From Saccharopolyspora ipomoeae (GTDB lineage Bacteria > Actinomycetota > Actinomycetes > Mycobacteriales > Pseudonocardiaceae), in assembly GCF_029952525.1 (NCBI RefSeq), contig NZ_JASAOF010000001.1, forward strand, positions 620,001 through 684,000: a DNA stretch of 64,000 nucleotides, given 5' to 3'. Shown here piece by piece: positions 15,845 to 24,279 of this stretch. The notes below the pieces were generated by a model, which worked only from the letters and a program-made list of their open reading frames with translations, searched no databases and had not been told where the DNA came from. The number at the start of each line of letters is the position of its first letter. Within the stretch, counting starts at the first letter, position 1. A program made the position numbers and the translations under genes.

Positions 15845-16228
15845 TCAGGCGGCCGGGGTCTGCGTTCCCGAGATGTCCGGGTATTCCTGGGTGAACTCGG
15901 TGGCCGAGTAGGTCGCGAGGTCGTCGGTGTCCTCGAAGACGCGCTTGGCGTCGTTGAGGGCTTCGGTGAACTTGCGCCAGTCCTTGCTGGTCTTCTCGTT
16001 CATCGCCTCGGCGGATTTGCCCAGGGCGCCCAGGGATTCGTTGAGCGACTGGATGGCCGGCCACTCGGGGTTGCCGGCGTGGACCCGCTCGCCGAGGTCG
16101 GCCGCGAGCCGGATGCCGGAGCTGGCACCCAGGAACTGCTTGCGCAGCTCGTCCTCGCGGGTGTCGACGTCCTTGATCAGCTTCTCGTACTGACCGCTGT
16201 CGAACTTGGTCTTCGTCTCGTCAGCCAC
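15845..16228 (-). CDS. Small helical ESX substrate-like protein with YxxxE motif, 127 aa
   Basis: A helical protein (MADETKTKFDSGQYEKLI start) whose C-terminal part contains YSATE. This matches the YxxxD/E general secretion motif of type VII substrates. It sits between WXG100 genes and the 940-aa protein in the ESX operon. No WxG turn is seen. A SD-like AAGGAGAA precedes the ATG. Secretion, and possibly pairing with a neighbouring substrate, is inferred. Confidence 0.8.
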   Translation of the reverse strand: MADETKTKFDSGQYEKLIKDVDTREDELRKQFLGASSGIRLAADLGERVHAGNPEWPAIQSLNESLGALGKSAEAMNEKTSKDWRKFTEALNDAKRVFEDTDDLATYSATEFTQEYPDISGTQTPAA

Positions 16229-16353
16229 TGGTTCTCCTTGTCACGGTGGAGGAAGACGGGGAATCGGGTGCGGGCCGCTGCGCGTGGCGACCCGCACCCG
16301 AAACTTCAACCGCACGAGCACCTCTCAACGGCATGAGCCGCGGGAGGAACTCG

Positions 16354-16641
16354 TCAAGCCATGATCTGGGCGCTGCGGTTGTCGCCGTCCTGGAAGGCCT
16401 GGGCGGCGTTGTTCGAGGAGACGTGACCGCTGCTCAGGCGGGTGTTCATCTCGGTGTAGGCCTGGTTCCACTTCTGCTGCTTCTCGGCCCACAGCGGCGC
16501 GGCCTTGCCCTGGGTGGCCTCGCCCATGTTCTTCAGGAAGCCGTTGAGCTCGTCCAGGATGGTGCCCATCTGACGAACGGCCTGCTGCAGCCCCATGTTG
16601 ACCTCTTCGTAGGCCCCGTGCTGCACGCTGAACTGGGTCAT
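16354..16641 (-). CDS. WXG100-family protein, 95 aa
   Basis: Length, two-helix pattern and position beside a second WXG100 gene identify an ESAT-6/CFP-10-type substrate. The turn reads APLWAEKQ, so the Gly of WxG is replaced by Glu. It follows the 103-aa WXG100 gene by 34 bases, the usual bicistronic arrangement of heterodimeric partners. No C-terminal YxxxD/E is present, so its partner or another substrate may supply the signal. Confidence 0.88.
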   Translation of the reverse strand: MTQFSVQHGAYEEVNMGLQQAVRQMGTILDELNGFLKNMGEATQGKAAPLWAEKQQKWNQAYTEMNTRLSSGHVSSNNAAQAFQDGDNRSAQIMA

Positions 16642-16675
16642 CTCAATCTCCGTTCTGAGTAGGTGGGGGTGTCGA

Positions 16676-16987
16676 TCAGAGGTTGGCGCCGGAGGCGGAG
16701 TCGGCGGCCTGCTGAGCGGCCTGCAGGGAGGCGTTGCGGACGTCCATGACGCGCTGGTTCAGCTGGTTGAGCTCGTTCTCGATGCGCGAGAAGTCACCGG
16801 CCCAGACGCCGAACTTGTCGACCAGCATGCGACCGGAGTCGGACTGGTTGGCCTGGCCCAGCGAGGAAGCCTGCATCTGGACCTGATTGTTGAGCTGGCG
16901 CATCTGCGACAGGGACTGGTTGGTCGCCTCGATGATCTGCTGCAGCTGAGCGTCGTTGAGGCCGTACTGGGCGCCTGGTGCGGTCAT
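16676..16987 (-). CDS. WXG100-family protein, 103 aa
   Basis: An ESAT-6-like helical hairpin with a canonical turn, FGVWAGDF, near the middle. The ATG at 16987 has AAGGAG five to six bases upstream, so the longer in-frame start at 17092 is rejected. It is the first small substrate gene after eccB and probably forms a heterodimer with the 95-aa WXG100 product. Export through EccC is inferred from the family. Confidence 0.92.
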   Translation of the reverse strand: MTAPGAQYGLNDAQLQQIIEATNQSLSQMRQLNNQVQMQASSLGQANQSDSGRMLVDKFGVWAGDFSRIENELNQLNQRVMDVRNASLQAAQQAADSASGANL

Positions 16988-17069
16988 CGGTTTCTCCTTG
17001 CGCTGTGCGGAATTGAAACTGGGCGGGATTCGACTTGCGTACTGCGCGCCGGCCGGGTGGGTCGGCGCG

Positions 17070-18476
17070 TCACGGTGCTGCTGGTGCAGCACCTCCTGCG
17101 GCTCGCTCCGGTGCGAGAACCGGTCCGGTCGGCAGCAGCGAGAGCAGGTGCGCTGGAACCGGAACCGCGTCGGTCAGCCGGTACCCGAGGGCTTCGGCCG
17201 CTTTCTGGCCGGGAACCGGGTACTTGGCACCCGAGTCGGTGACCAGGTAGAGACCGGCGCCGGGGACGCCGGGGGCGGGCAGGGTGCGGGCGAGCACGCC
17301 CGCACCGGGCTGGACGTCGATGCGGTCGGCGGTGAACTCGTCGCGTTCGATGCCGGGACCGCCGACCACGACGCCACCTCCAGCGGGCCCGATGGCCAGC
17401 GCGGACTGCGCGCCGCGCGGGCCCGGTTGGATCCGGGCGCAGGGCGCGGTGGTGTCGTCGGCGACCAGCGGCATCGGGGGCTTGTCGGGCAGCTGCGCCA
17501 TCGTCGGCGACGAGGGCACCTGTCCGACCGAGGCCATCGCCGCGGGCGAGAGCGCGCGGGGGCCCGTCTGGCCACCGCCGGCCGGGTCGCCCATCGCCAG
17601 CGCGGCGGTCGTGCCGTTGACCGGCATCAGCCCGCCGGTGGTGAGCACGTACAGCGTCTGCGGGCGGCCGACCACGCTGACCGAGAAGACCTGGCCGATG
17701 CGGGTGGGCTGGCCGCCGAGGGTCGGGCCGGGCTGGCCGGATCCGGGGATCTGCAGCGGCCCGAGGTCGGGCCCGGCGGGCATCGCGTTGATGAAGGCGT
17801 CGCGCACCGGCAGAGCGGTGGAGGCGTCGTAGCCGAGCACGGCGGCGACCCACGGGGCGCTGAGCTTCATCCGCTTGTCCCGCCACACCAGGTACTGGTC
17901 GCCGCTGGTGGATCGCACCAGCACGGCCTCGTCCGGCCCGGCGGGTTCGGCCTCGGCGGCGTCGCCGACGTGCAGGGCGACGGTGGCGTGCGGGGCCCCG
18001 GCGGCGTCGCGGGTGGTGGTGGCGCAGACCAGCCACGCCTGGCCCGCACCTCCCGCGGCGCCCTCCGGGATCCCGTCGGGGGCGCCGATGATGCCGATGG
18101 GAGTGCCTCGCGGCACCTCGCTCAGCGTGGAGCGGGACACCTCCGCGACCTCGCTCGCCCCCAGCAGCCGCGCCGATGCGTAGTTGAGCACCGGGCGCAG
18201 CGTGCCGTCGGAGGCCAGCACGTACTGGCTCCCGGTTTCCTTCTCGACGATGAGCTTGCCGGGCTGGGACCAGTCGGTGGCCCCGCCGAAGCCGAGGACG
18301 CCGGCGACGGCGAACCCGGCGACGATGAGCATCGACAGCATCAGGCCGATGACGTAGCCGAGCGGGGTCCGCCGCAGCGGCGGGTCGGGCGCGTCGGGTT
18401 CGGCCTGCACCAGCGCGGAGACGACCCGCGCGGCCATGAACGAGTGGGCTTGGACCTGGTCACTGCGCGAGTGCAC
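17070..18476 (-). CDS. eccB: Type VII secretion protein EccB
   Basis: A 468-residue protein with a short cytosolic N-terminus, one membrane span (residues about 40-65, GYVIGLMLSMLIVAGFAVAG) and a large extracytoplasmic region, as in EccB. The segment following the span (GKLIVEKETGSQYVL, then LRPVLNYASARLL) is the conserved start of EccB repeat 1. The GTG start has GGGAGG upstream. It is 57 bases downstream of eccD and precedes the WXG100 pair. EccB is part of the membrane core complex with EccC and EccD. Confidence 0.95.
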   Translation of the reverse strand: MHSRSDQVQAHSFMAARVVSALVQAEPDAPDPPLRRTPLGYVIGLMLSMLIVAGFAVAGVLGFGGATDWSQPGKLIVEKETGSQYVLASDGTLRPVLNYASARLLGASEVAEVSRSTLSEVPRGTPIGIIGAPDGIPEGAAGGAGQAWLVCATTTRDAAGAPHATVALHVGDAAEAEPAGPDEAVLVRSTSGDQYLVWRDKRMKLSAPWVAAVLGYDASTALPVRDAFINAMPAGPDLGPLQIPGSGQPGPTLGGQPTRIGQVFSVSVVGRPQTLYVLTTGGLMPVNGTTAALAMGDPAGGGQTGPRALSPAAMASVGQVPSSPTMAQLPDKPPMPLVADDTTAPCARIQPGPRGAQSALAIGPAGGGVVVGGPGIERDEFTADRIDVQPGAGVLARTLPAPGVPGAGLYLVTDSGAKYPVPGQKAAEALGYRLTDAVPVPAHLLSLLPTGPVLAPERAAGGAAPAAP

Positions 18477-18533
18477 GACGACCTCCCCCGGACAGGAAGG
18501 TGCCCGAGCTCCGGCTCCACCGGAGAACCTCGT

Positions 18534-19955
18534 TCACGACCATGCGGCCCTCACCACTGCGTAGAGGTTCAGCGCTGCCAACGTCATCGGGACGATGGCG
18601 ATCGCGAGGGTCATGTGCGCCCAGTCGCCCGCGCGGCCCCAGTGCGGGAGCATGCGGCGGCCGGGCAGGCTGCGGGCTCCGGCGAGCAGCAGTCCGGACA
18701 GGACGATCAGCGCGCCGATGACGGCGATCCGCCAGGCGCCGGGGATCACCAGGCACAGCGCGGTGATCACGGCGGCGAGGCCGAGGAAACCGGGCACCAT
18801 GACGGCCACGCGCTGGCGGGAACTCGCGAACTCGCGGGAGTGCAGCAGGAGCAGGAACGAGGCGATGGCGGCCAGCGTCGGCGACGCCCACCCGGGGGTG
18901 AAGGCGAGGATGCCGAGACATCCGGCGATGACGACGCCGAGTCCGGCGCACAGCGCGGTGAGGTTGAAGTCCGCCTCGGCGGTGCGGTCCATCAGCTCGC
19001 GGCCGGGTTCGGGGTCGATTCCTTCCTGGAACTGCTCCGCGGAGGTCGGCAGCGGCGGCACCTTCAGCCCGGCGAGCCACGCGGCGATGCGCGGGACGCG
19101 GGTGCCGACCAGCAGCGTCACTGCGAGCACGACGGCGGCCGCGCCTCCGGCGGAGAGCATGTCGAAGGTGTTGAGGAGTCCGACGAGCGCGGTCAGCCCG
19201 GTGGCGAGCATCGCGGCGAGGTAACCGGCTCCGAACCCGCCGCCGACGAGGAACCGGCCGAGGACGATGACGCTGGTGCACACCGCGGCTGCGGTCAGGC
19301 AGGGCGCGACGAGCTGGGTGCTCATGGCGATGACGGGCCGCCCGATCATCGGAAGCGCCCATCCGGCGGCCGCGGCGAACGCGGCGCTGCCGGAGAACAG
19401 CAGTTCCGAAGCGGCCCGGTCGCCGAGGGCCCGCGAGGACAGGGCGGCGGCGCCGAGCAGGACGAGCGCGACGCTGCCTGCGGTGATGGCCACCCACTGC
19501 CCGGCGCCGATGCTGGGCAGCAGCACCAGTCCGAGCGCGAGCGAGGCGCCGAGCAGCGCCAGGAACGCGCGCCGGGTGCTCTCCGGACGCCACAGGTCCT
19601 TGCGCTGGTTGCGGATTCCGGTCGCCACGCCGTCGGCGAGGTCGTCGAAGTCGGCCGGCGGCAACTGGTCGTTGCGCGGCCGGAGGTGGAGGATGTCGCC
19701 GTCGTAGAGGCCCAGCGCGGCAGTGCCGAGATCCTCCTGCAGGGCGGGCTCGCCGAGCCGCTGCAGCACCCATCCGTCGTGTTCCAGGCCCGCGTTCCCG
19801 AGGCCACCGCCGAGGTGGTCGAGGAAGGTGGGCAGCAGGTCCGCGAGCGGGATGTGGGCGGGCACCGCGAGCTCGACCCGAGAGCTGGGGCCCTGGATCG
19901 TCAGTCGACACACCTCGCCTGCCGCAACCGCAGGCTGAGCCGTCGTTCCCGTCAT
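18534..19955 (-). CDS. eccD: Type VII secretion integral membrane protein EccD
   Basis: The first 100 residues form a ubiquitin-like domain (VCRLTIQGPSSRVELAV...LGLYDGDILHLRP). About eleven hydrophobic segments follow, the architecture of the EccD channel subunit. The 473-residue length is normal. Start choice is uncertain between ATG 19955 and GTG 19964, and no strong SD is visible for either. It heads the minus-strand ESX operon and is divergent from eccC across a 349-base region. Confidence 0.94.
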   Translation of the reverse strand: MTGTTAQPAVAAGEVCRLTIQGPSSRVELAVPAHIPLADLLPTFLDHLGGGLGNAGLEHDGWVLQRLGEPALQEDLGTAALGLYDGDILHLRPRNDQLPPADFDDLADGVATGIRNQRKDLWRPESTRRAFLALLGASLALGLVLLPSIGAGQWVAITAGSVALVLLGAAALSSRALGDRAASELLFSGSAAFAAAAGWALPMIGRPVIAMSTQLVAPCLTAAAVCTSVIVLGRFLVGGGFGAGYLAAMLATGLTALVGLLNTFDMLSAGGAAAVVLAVTLLVGTRVPRIAAWLAGLKVPPLPTSAEQFQEGIDPEPGRELMDRTAEADFNLTALCAGLGVVIAGCLGILAFTPGWASPTLAAIASFLLLLHSREFASSRQRVAVMVPGFLGLAAVITALCLVIPGAWRIAVIGALIVLSGLLLAGARSLPGRRMLPHWGRAGDWAHMTLAIAIVPMTLAALNLYAVVRAAWS

Positions 19956-20304
19956 ACCCACCACACGCGGCTCGGCTCATGAAGAGTTCAACCGTTTTGC
20001 CGAACTCCTCTCCTCCGGACACCGGATTCAGGTAACCGGAGGTAGCTGCCCCCACTTGTGGGCGGTTTCCGCAGGAACCGACCCGGGGAACGGGTGTCGA
20101 CTTCTGGGAATTGTGGCTAAAACCGCCCCGGCGCAACACCTCTCACCACCACCCGTCCCGATCCCCACGACGGCGGACGCGTCGGGGCACCGGGATTGCC
20201 GTGATGAATTCGTTGCTCCGGGTTCTCCCCTCCGCTTTGACCCGATTGGAGTGCTCCATCCGTGTAGAGGGGTGAGGGGATGCAGGGGAAAGGATCTGAT
20301 CGCA
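19956..20304. promoter_or_regulatory. Divergent eccD/eccC intergenic region
   Basis: This 349-base non-coding region must hold promoters for both ESX transcripts. Within it, 20060-20068 (GGGCGGTTT) and 20112-20128 (ending AAAACCGCCC) form a partial inverted repeat 69 bases long. It resembles the hairpin element at 37426-37495 in its right arm and total length, but its left arm and loop are poorly conserved. Consensus promoter hexamers were not identified. Confidence 0.5.
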
Positions 20305-23300
20305 GTGAGTGTGACGCCGTTCCGGCGACCGGCCAGGCAGAAGCCCCCCACGATGCCCGACGGGGAACTGTCCCTGCAGGAGCCGCCCGTCATCCCCGAG
20401 CAGGTCAGCGGTGGGTTCGGCGGGCTGCTGATGTACCTGCCGATGGCGTTGGGCTCCGGCGCCATGATGCTGATGTTCATGGGCCGCGGTGGTTCCGGCG
20501 GTTTCGGCGGCATCGGGCTCGTCGTGGTGGCGCTGATGGCCGTGTCGATGCTCGCGATGGGCTTCGGCCAGATGGGCCGCAGCGTCGGCGAGCGCAAGCG
20601 CCGCCTCAAGGGCGAGCGCCGCGACTACCTGCGCTACCTCGGCCAGATGCGCAAGCAGGTCCGCCAGGTCGCGGCCGATCAGCGGAAGGCGTTGTCGTGG
20701 CGGCATCCCGACCCGTCGGGCCTGTGGTCGGTGGCGATGAGCGGCCGGTTGTGGGAGCGCCGCCTGTCGCACGCCGACTTCGCCGAGGTCCGCATCGGAC
20801 GGTCCGCGCAGCGGCTGGCGATGAAGATGACACCGGTGCAGTCCAAGCCGGTCGAGGACCTGGAGCCGCTGTCGGCGCGGGCGCTGCGCCGGTTCATCAA
20901 GGCCTACACCACTGTGGACGATCTGCCGACGGCCTTGTTCCTGCGCGGTTTCTCGCAGGTGCAGATGCGCGGCGACGCCGAGGCTGCGCGCGGCCTGCTG
21001 CGGGCGGTGCTGGCGCAGCTGGTGACCTTCCACTCCCCCGACGACCTCAAGATCGCCGTGTGCGCGAGCCCGGAGCGGGCCCCGGAGTGGGACTGGGTGA
21101 AGTGGCTGCCGCACGCCCAGCACACCAGCCAGCAGGACGGCGCCGGGCACGTCCGGATGCTGACCGGCTCGCTCGCCGAGCTCGAAGCCCTCGTCGGCCC
21201 GGACCTCAACGACCGCGGCCGCTTCGAGGCCGGGGCGAGCCCGACCCGCGACGAGCCGTACGTGGTGGTGGTCCTCGACGGCATCACGACCCCGGCGGAG
21301 TCGCGCCTGGCCGGTGCCGGCTACCGCAACGCCACCGTGCTCAACCTCGACATGTCCGGCCCCGCCCAGCGCACCACGCTGCGGCTGGAGGTCGCCGCCG
21401 ACGAGATCGACATGATCCGGCTGAACCGCTCGGGCGCGGAGGTCCGCACCGAGCTGGGCGCGCCGGATTCGCTGAGCCCGTCGCAGATCGCGTCGCTGGC
21501 GCGCACTCTCGCCCCGTTCCGGCTCAGCGCCACCACCGACATCGTCGAGCCGATGGTCACCGACTTCGACCTGGCCGCGCTGCTGGAGGTCGGTGAGATG
21601 GACAAGCTCGACGCCGCCCGCACCTGGGCGCGCACCTCGCAGCAGGACCGGCTGCGGGTGCCGATCGGCATCGCCGAGAACGGCACCAAGATCGAGCTGG
21701 ACATCAAGGAGTCCGCCCAGGGCGGCATGGGCCCGCACGGCCTGCTCATCGGCGCGACCGGTTCGGGCAAGTCGGAGCTGCTGCGCACGCTCGTGGTCGC
21801 GATGGCCGTCACGCACTCCTCCGAGGTCCTCAACTTCGTGTTGGTCGACTTCAAGGGCGGCGCCACGTTCCTCGGCCTGGACGAGCTGCCGCACACCTCG
21901 GCGGTGATCACCAACCTGGCCGACGAAGCTCCGCTGGTGACCCGCATGCAGGACGCGCTGCAGGGCGAGATGGTGCGCCGCCAGGAGCTGCTGCGCTCGG
22001 CGGGCAACTACAGCTCGCTGCTGGAGTACGAGAAGGCCCGCGCCAACGGCGCACCCCTCGCACCGATGCCGAGCCTGTTCCTGGTCGTCGACGAGTTCAG
22101 CGAGCTGCTGGCCTCGCACCCGGACTTCGCGGAGCTGTTCGTGATGATCGGCCGGCTGGGCCGGTCGCTGGGCGTGCACCTGCTGCTGGCCTCGCAGCGC
22201 ATCGACGACGGCCGGATGCACAAGCTGGAGAGCCACCTGTCCTACCGGATCGGTCTGCGCACGTTCTCGGCGATGGAGAGCCGCTCGGTGATCGGCGTCC
22301 CGGACGCCTACCAGCTGCCGAGCGCGCCGGGCAACGGCTACCTGCGCTCGGACGTGGCGACGCTGTCGCGGTTCAAGGCCGCCTACGTCTCGGCGCCGTT
22401 CAAGCGGCGCACCGCCGAGCAGCGCAAGGCGGAGATCAGCCGCCAGGTGGTGACCTTCGGCGCCGCGCGGCTGCCGGAGACGCCCACCGAGCAGGTCCCC
22501 GAACCGGAGCCGGAGACCGGGGAGGAGGAGACCACCGAGACGCTGCTGCAGGTCGCGGTCAGCCGCCTCAAGGGCCAGGGCCCGCCCGCGCACCAGGTGT
22601 GGTTGCCGCCGCTGGACGAGCCGCCGACGCTCGACGAGCTGCTGCCGCCGCTGGTGCCCGACCCCGACCGCGGCCTGACGCCGATCAGCTGGCCGGGTCG
22701 CGGCAAGCTGCAGGTGCCGGTGGGCGTCATCGACAAGCCCTTCGACCAGGCCCGCGAGCTGTACATGGTGGACCTCTCCGGCGTCGGCGGGCACGTCGGC
22801 ATCGCCGGTGGCCCGCAGGCGGGCAAGTCGACGATGCTGCGCACCCTCATCGCCGGTCTCGCGCTCACCCACACCCCGGACGAGGTGCAGTTCTACTGCC
22901 TGGACTTCGGCGGTGGCACGCTGCAGACCCTCGGCGAGCTGCCGCACATCGGCGGCATCGCCGGGCGCATGGACTCCGAGCGCGTCAGCCGCACGGTGGC
23001 CGAGGTGCAGGGCGTGCTGTCCCGGCGCGAGGAGCTCTTCGCCCAGCACGGCGTGGAGAACATGGCCGAGTACCGGGAGCTGCGCCGCGAGGGGCGGGTC
23101 CCGGAGGACTCGTTCGGCGACGTGTTCCTGGTGGTGGACAACTGGGGCACGCTGCGCAGCGACTTCGAGCAGCACGACCAGACGATCCGCTCGCTCGCCT
23201 CGCGCGGGCTGACCTACGGCATCCACCTGATGCTGACCACCAGCCGCTGGGCCGACATCCACAGCCAGCTGCGCGACCAGCTGGGCACCCGGCTGGAGCT

Positions 23301-24279
23301 GCGGCTGGGCGACTCGATCGACTCGGTCATCGACATGCGCGCGGCCGCCGGTGTGCCGCGCCAGCCGGGCCGCGGTCTGACGATGGACAAGCTGCACTTC
23401 CTGTCGGCGGTGCCGCGCCTGGACGGTCTGCGCCGGGTCGACGACCTGGCCAAGGGCGCCCGGATGCTGGCCGAGGCGGTGGCCGACAACTGGGACGGCG
23501 AGGACGCCGCCGGGGTTCGGATGCTGCCCGCGGTGCTGCCCGCCGAGCGCCTTCCCGAGCCGGAGGGCAAGCTGCGGCTCCCGCTGGGCTGGGGCGAGGC
23601 CGACCTGCAGCCGGTGTGGCACGACTTCGCGACCCAGCCGCACCTGACGGTGCTGGGCGACACCGGCAGCGGCAAGACCGGGCTGCTGCGGCTGGTCGCC
23701 GACGCGATCCCGAAGACCTACGCCCCGGGCGAGGCGGAGCTGATCCTGGTGGACTCGCGCCGCGTGCTGCTCGACGCCGTCCCCGACGCCTACCGGCGGG
23801 GTTTCGCGTTCTCGGCGACGGCGGCCAAGGACATCATCGGCACCGCCGCCAACGAGCTGCGGGAACGCCTGCCGGGCGCGGACATCACACCGCAGCAGCT
23901 GCAGCGCCGCGACTGGTGGTCGGGCCCGGAGGTGTTCATCCTCGTCGACGACTACGACCTGCTGGCCAGCACGATGGGCGGCCCGCTGGACTCGCTGCTG
24001 GACCTGCTGCCGCAGGCCGCCGACATCGGTCTGCACGTGATCCTCACGCGCAGCGCGGCCGGGTCGTCCCGGCTGTCGATGGACTCGGTGGTGCGGCGCA
24101 TGCAGGAGTCCAACACGCCGGACCTGGCGTTCTCCTGCCCGCCCACGGAGATGCCGCTGCTCAACGGCATGCGCCCGCAGGTGCTGCCCGCGGGCCGGGC
24201 GCACCTGGTGACCCGCCGCAGCGCGACGCTGATGCAGGCGGCCTGGTTGGAGCCGCGTCCGGCGGGAGACCGCGCATGA
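20305..24279 (+). CDS. eccC: Type VII secretion ATPase EccC (fused EccCa/EccCb)
   Basis: A 1,324-residue FtsK/SpoIIIE ATPase, the motor that recognises substrates. Two membrane spans lie near residues 35-90. Three ATPase domains follow, each with an intact Walker A: GATGSGKSE (about 482), GGPQAGKST (about 834) and GDTGSGKTG (about 1117). All three P-loops look functional, whereas in many EccC proteins domains 2 and 3 are degenerate. GTG 20305 is chosen because the family begins with the xVxPFRRPARQKPP segment and AAAGGA lies upstream. The longer upstream extension is unconserved in character. The stop overlaps the mycosin start by four bases. Confidence 0.95.
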   Translation: MSVTPFRRPARQKPPTMPDGELSLQEPPVIPEQVSGGFGGLLMYLPMALGSGAMMLMFMGRGGSGGFGGIGLVVVALMAVSMLAMGFGQMGRSVGERKRRLKGERRDYLRYLGQMRKQVRQVAADQRKALSWRHPDPSGLWSVAMSGRLWERRLSHADFAEVRIGRSAQRLAMKMTPVQSKPVEDLEPLSARALRRFIKAYTTVDDLPTALFLRGFSQVQMRGDAEAARGLLRAVLAQLVTFHSPDDLKIAVCASPERAPEWDWVKWLPHAQHTSQQDGAGHVRMLTGSLAELEALVGPDLNDRGRFEAGASPTRDEPYVVVVLDGITTPAESRLAGAGYRNATVLNLDMSGPAQRTTLRLEVAADEIDMIRLNRSGAEVRTELGAPDSLSPSQIASLARTLAPFRLSATTDIVEPMVTDFDLAALLEVGEMDKLDAARTWARTSQQDRLRVPIGIAENGTKIELDIKESAQGGMGPHGLLIGATGSGKSELLRTLVVAMAVTHSSEVLNFVLVDFKGGATFLGLDELPHTSAVITNLADEAPLVTRMQDALQGEMVRRQELLRSAGNYSSLLEYEKARANGAPLAPMPSLFLVVDEFSELLASHPDFAELFVMIGRLGRSLGVHLLLASQRIDDGRMHKLESHLSYRIGLRTFSAMESRSVIGVPDAYQLPSAPGNGYLRSDVATLSRFKAAYVSAPFKRRTAEQRKAEISRQVVTFGAARLPETPTEQVPEPEPETGEEETTETLLQVAVSRLKGQGPPAHQVWLPPLDEPPTLDELLPPLVPDPDRGLTPISWPGRGKLQVPVGVIDKPFDQARELYMVDLSGVGGHVGIAGGPQAGKSTMLRTLIAGLALTHTPDEVQFYCLDFGGGTLQTLGELPHIGGIAGRMDSERVSRTVAEVQGVLSRREELFAQHGVENMAEYRELRREGRVPEDSFGDVFLVVDNWGTLRSDFEQHDQTIRSLASRGLTYGIHLMLTTSRWADIHSQLRDQLGTRLELRLGDSIDSVIDMRAAAGVPRQPGRGLTMDKLHFLSAVPRLDGLRRVDDLAKGARMLAEAVADNWDGEDAAGVRMLPAVLPAERLPEPEGKLRLPLGWGEADLQPVWHDFATQPHLTVLGDTGSGKTGLLRLVADAIPKTYAPGEAELILVDSRRVLLDAVPDAYRRGFAFSATAAKDIIGTAANELRERLPGADITPQQLQRRDWWSGPEVFILVDDYDLLASTMGGPLDSLLDLLPQAADIGLHVILTRSAAGSSRLSMDSVVRRMQESNTPDLAFSCPPTEMPLLNGMRPQVLPAGRAHLVTRRSATLMQAAWLEPRPAGDRA

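Noticed and set aside
16956..19982. A 1,008-codon plus-strand open frame opposite eccB and eccD
   Set aside because: The minus strand has recognisable EccB and EccD with membrane spans in the right places. The plus frame is a shadow.
20143..24204. A 1,353-codon minus-strand open frame opposite eccC
   Set aside because: The plus strand encodes a clear EccC with three P-loops. The minus-strand product is a compositionally biased shadow.
22599..24275. An upstream extension of the mycosin frame by more than 500 codons
   Set aside because: It overlaps eccC in another frame. The true start at 24276 gives a signal peptide and ATGA coupling.
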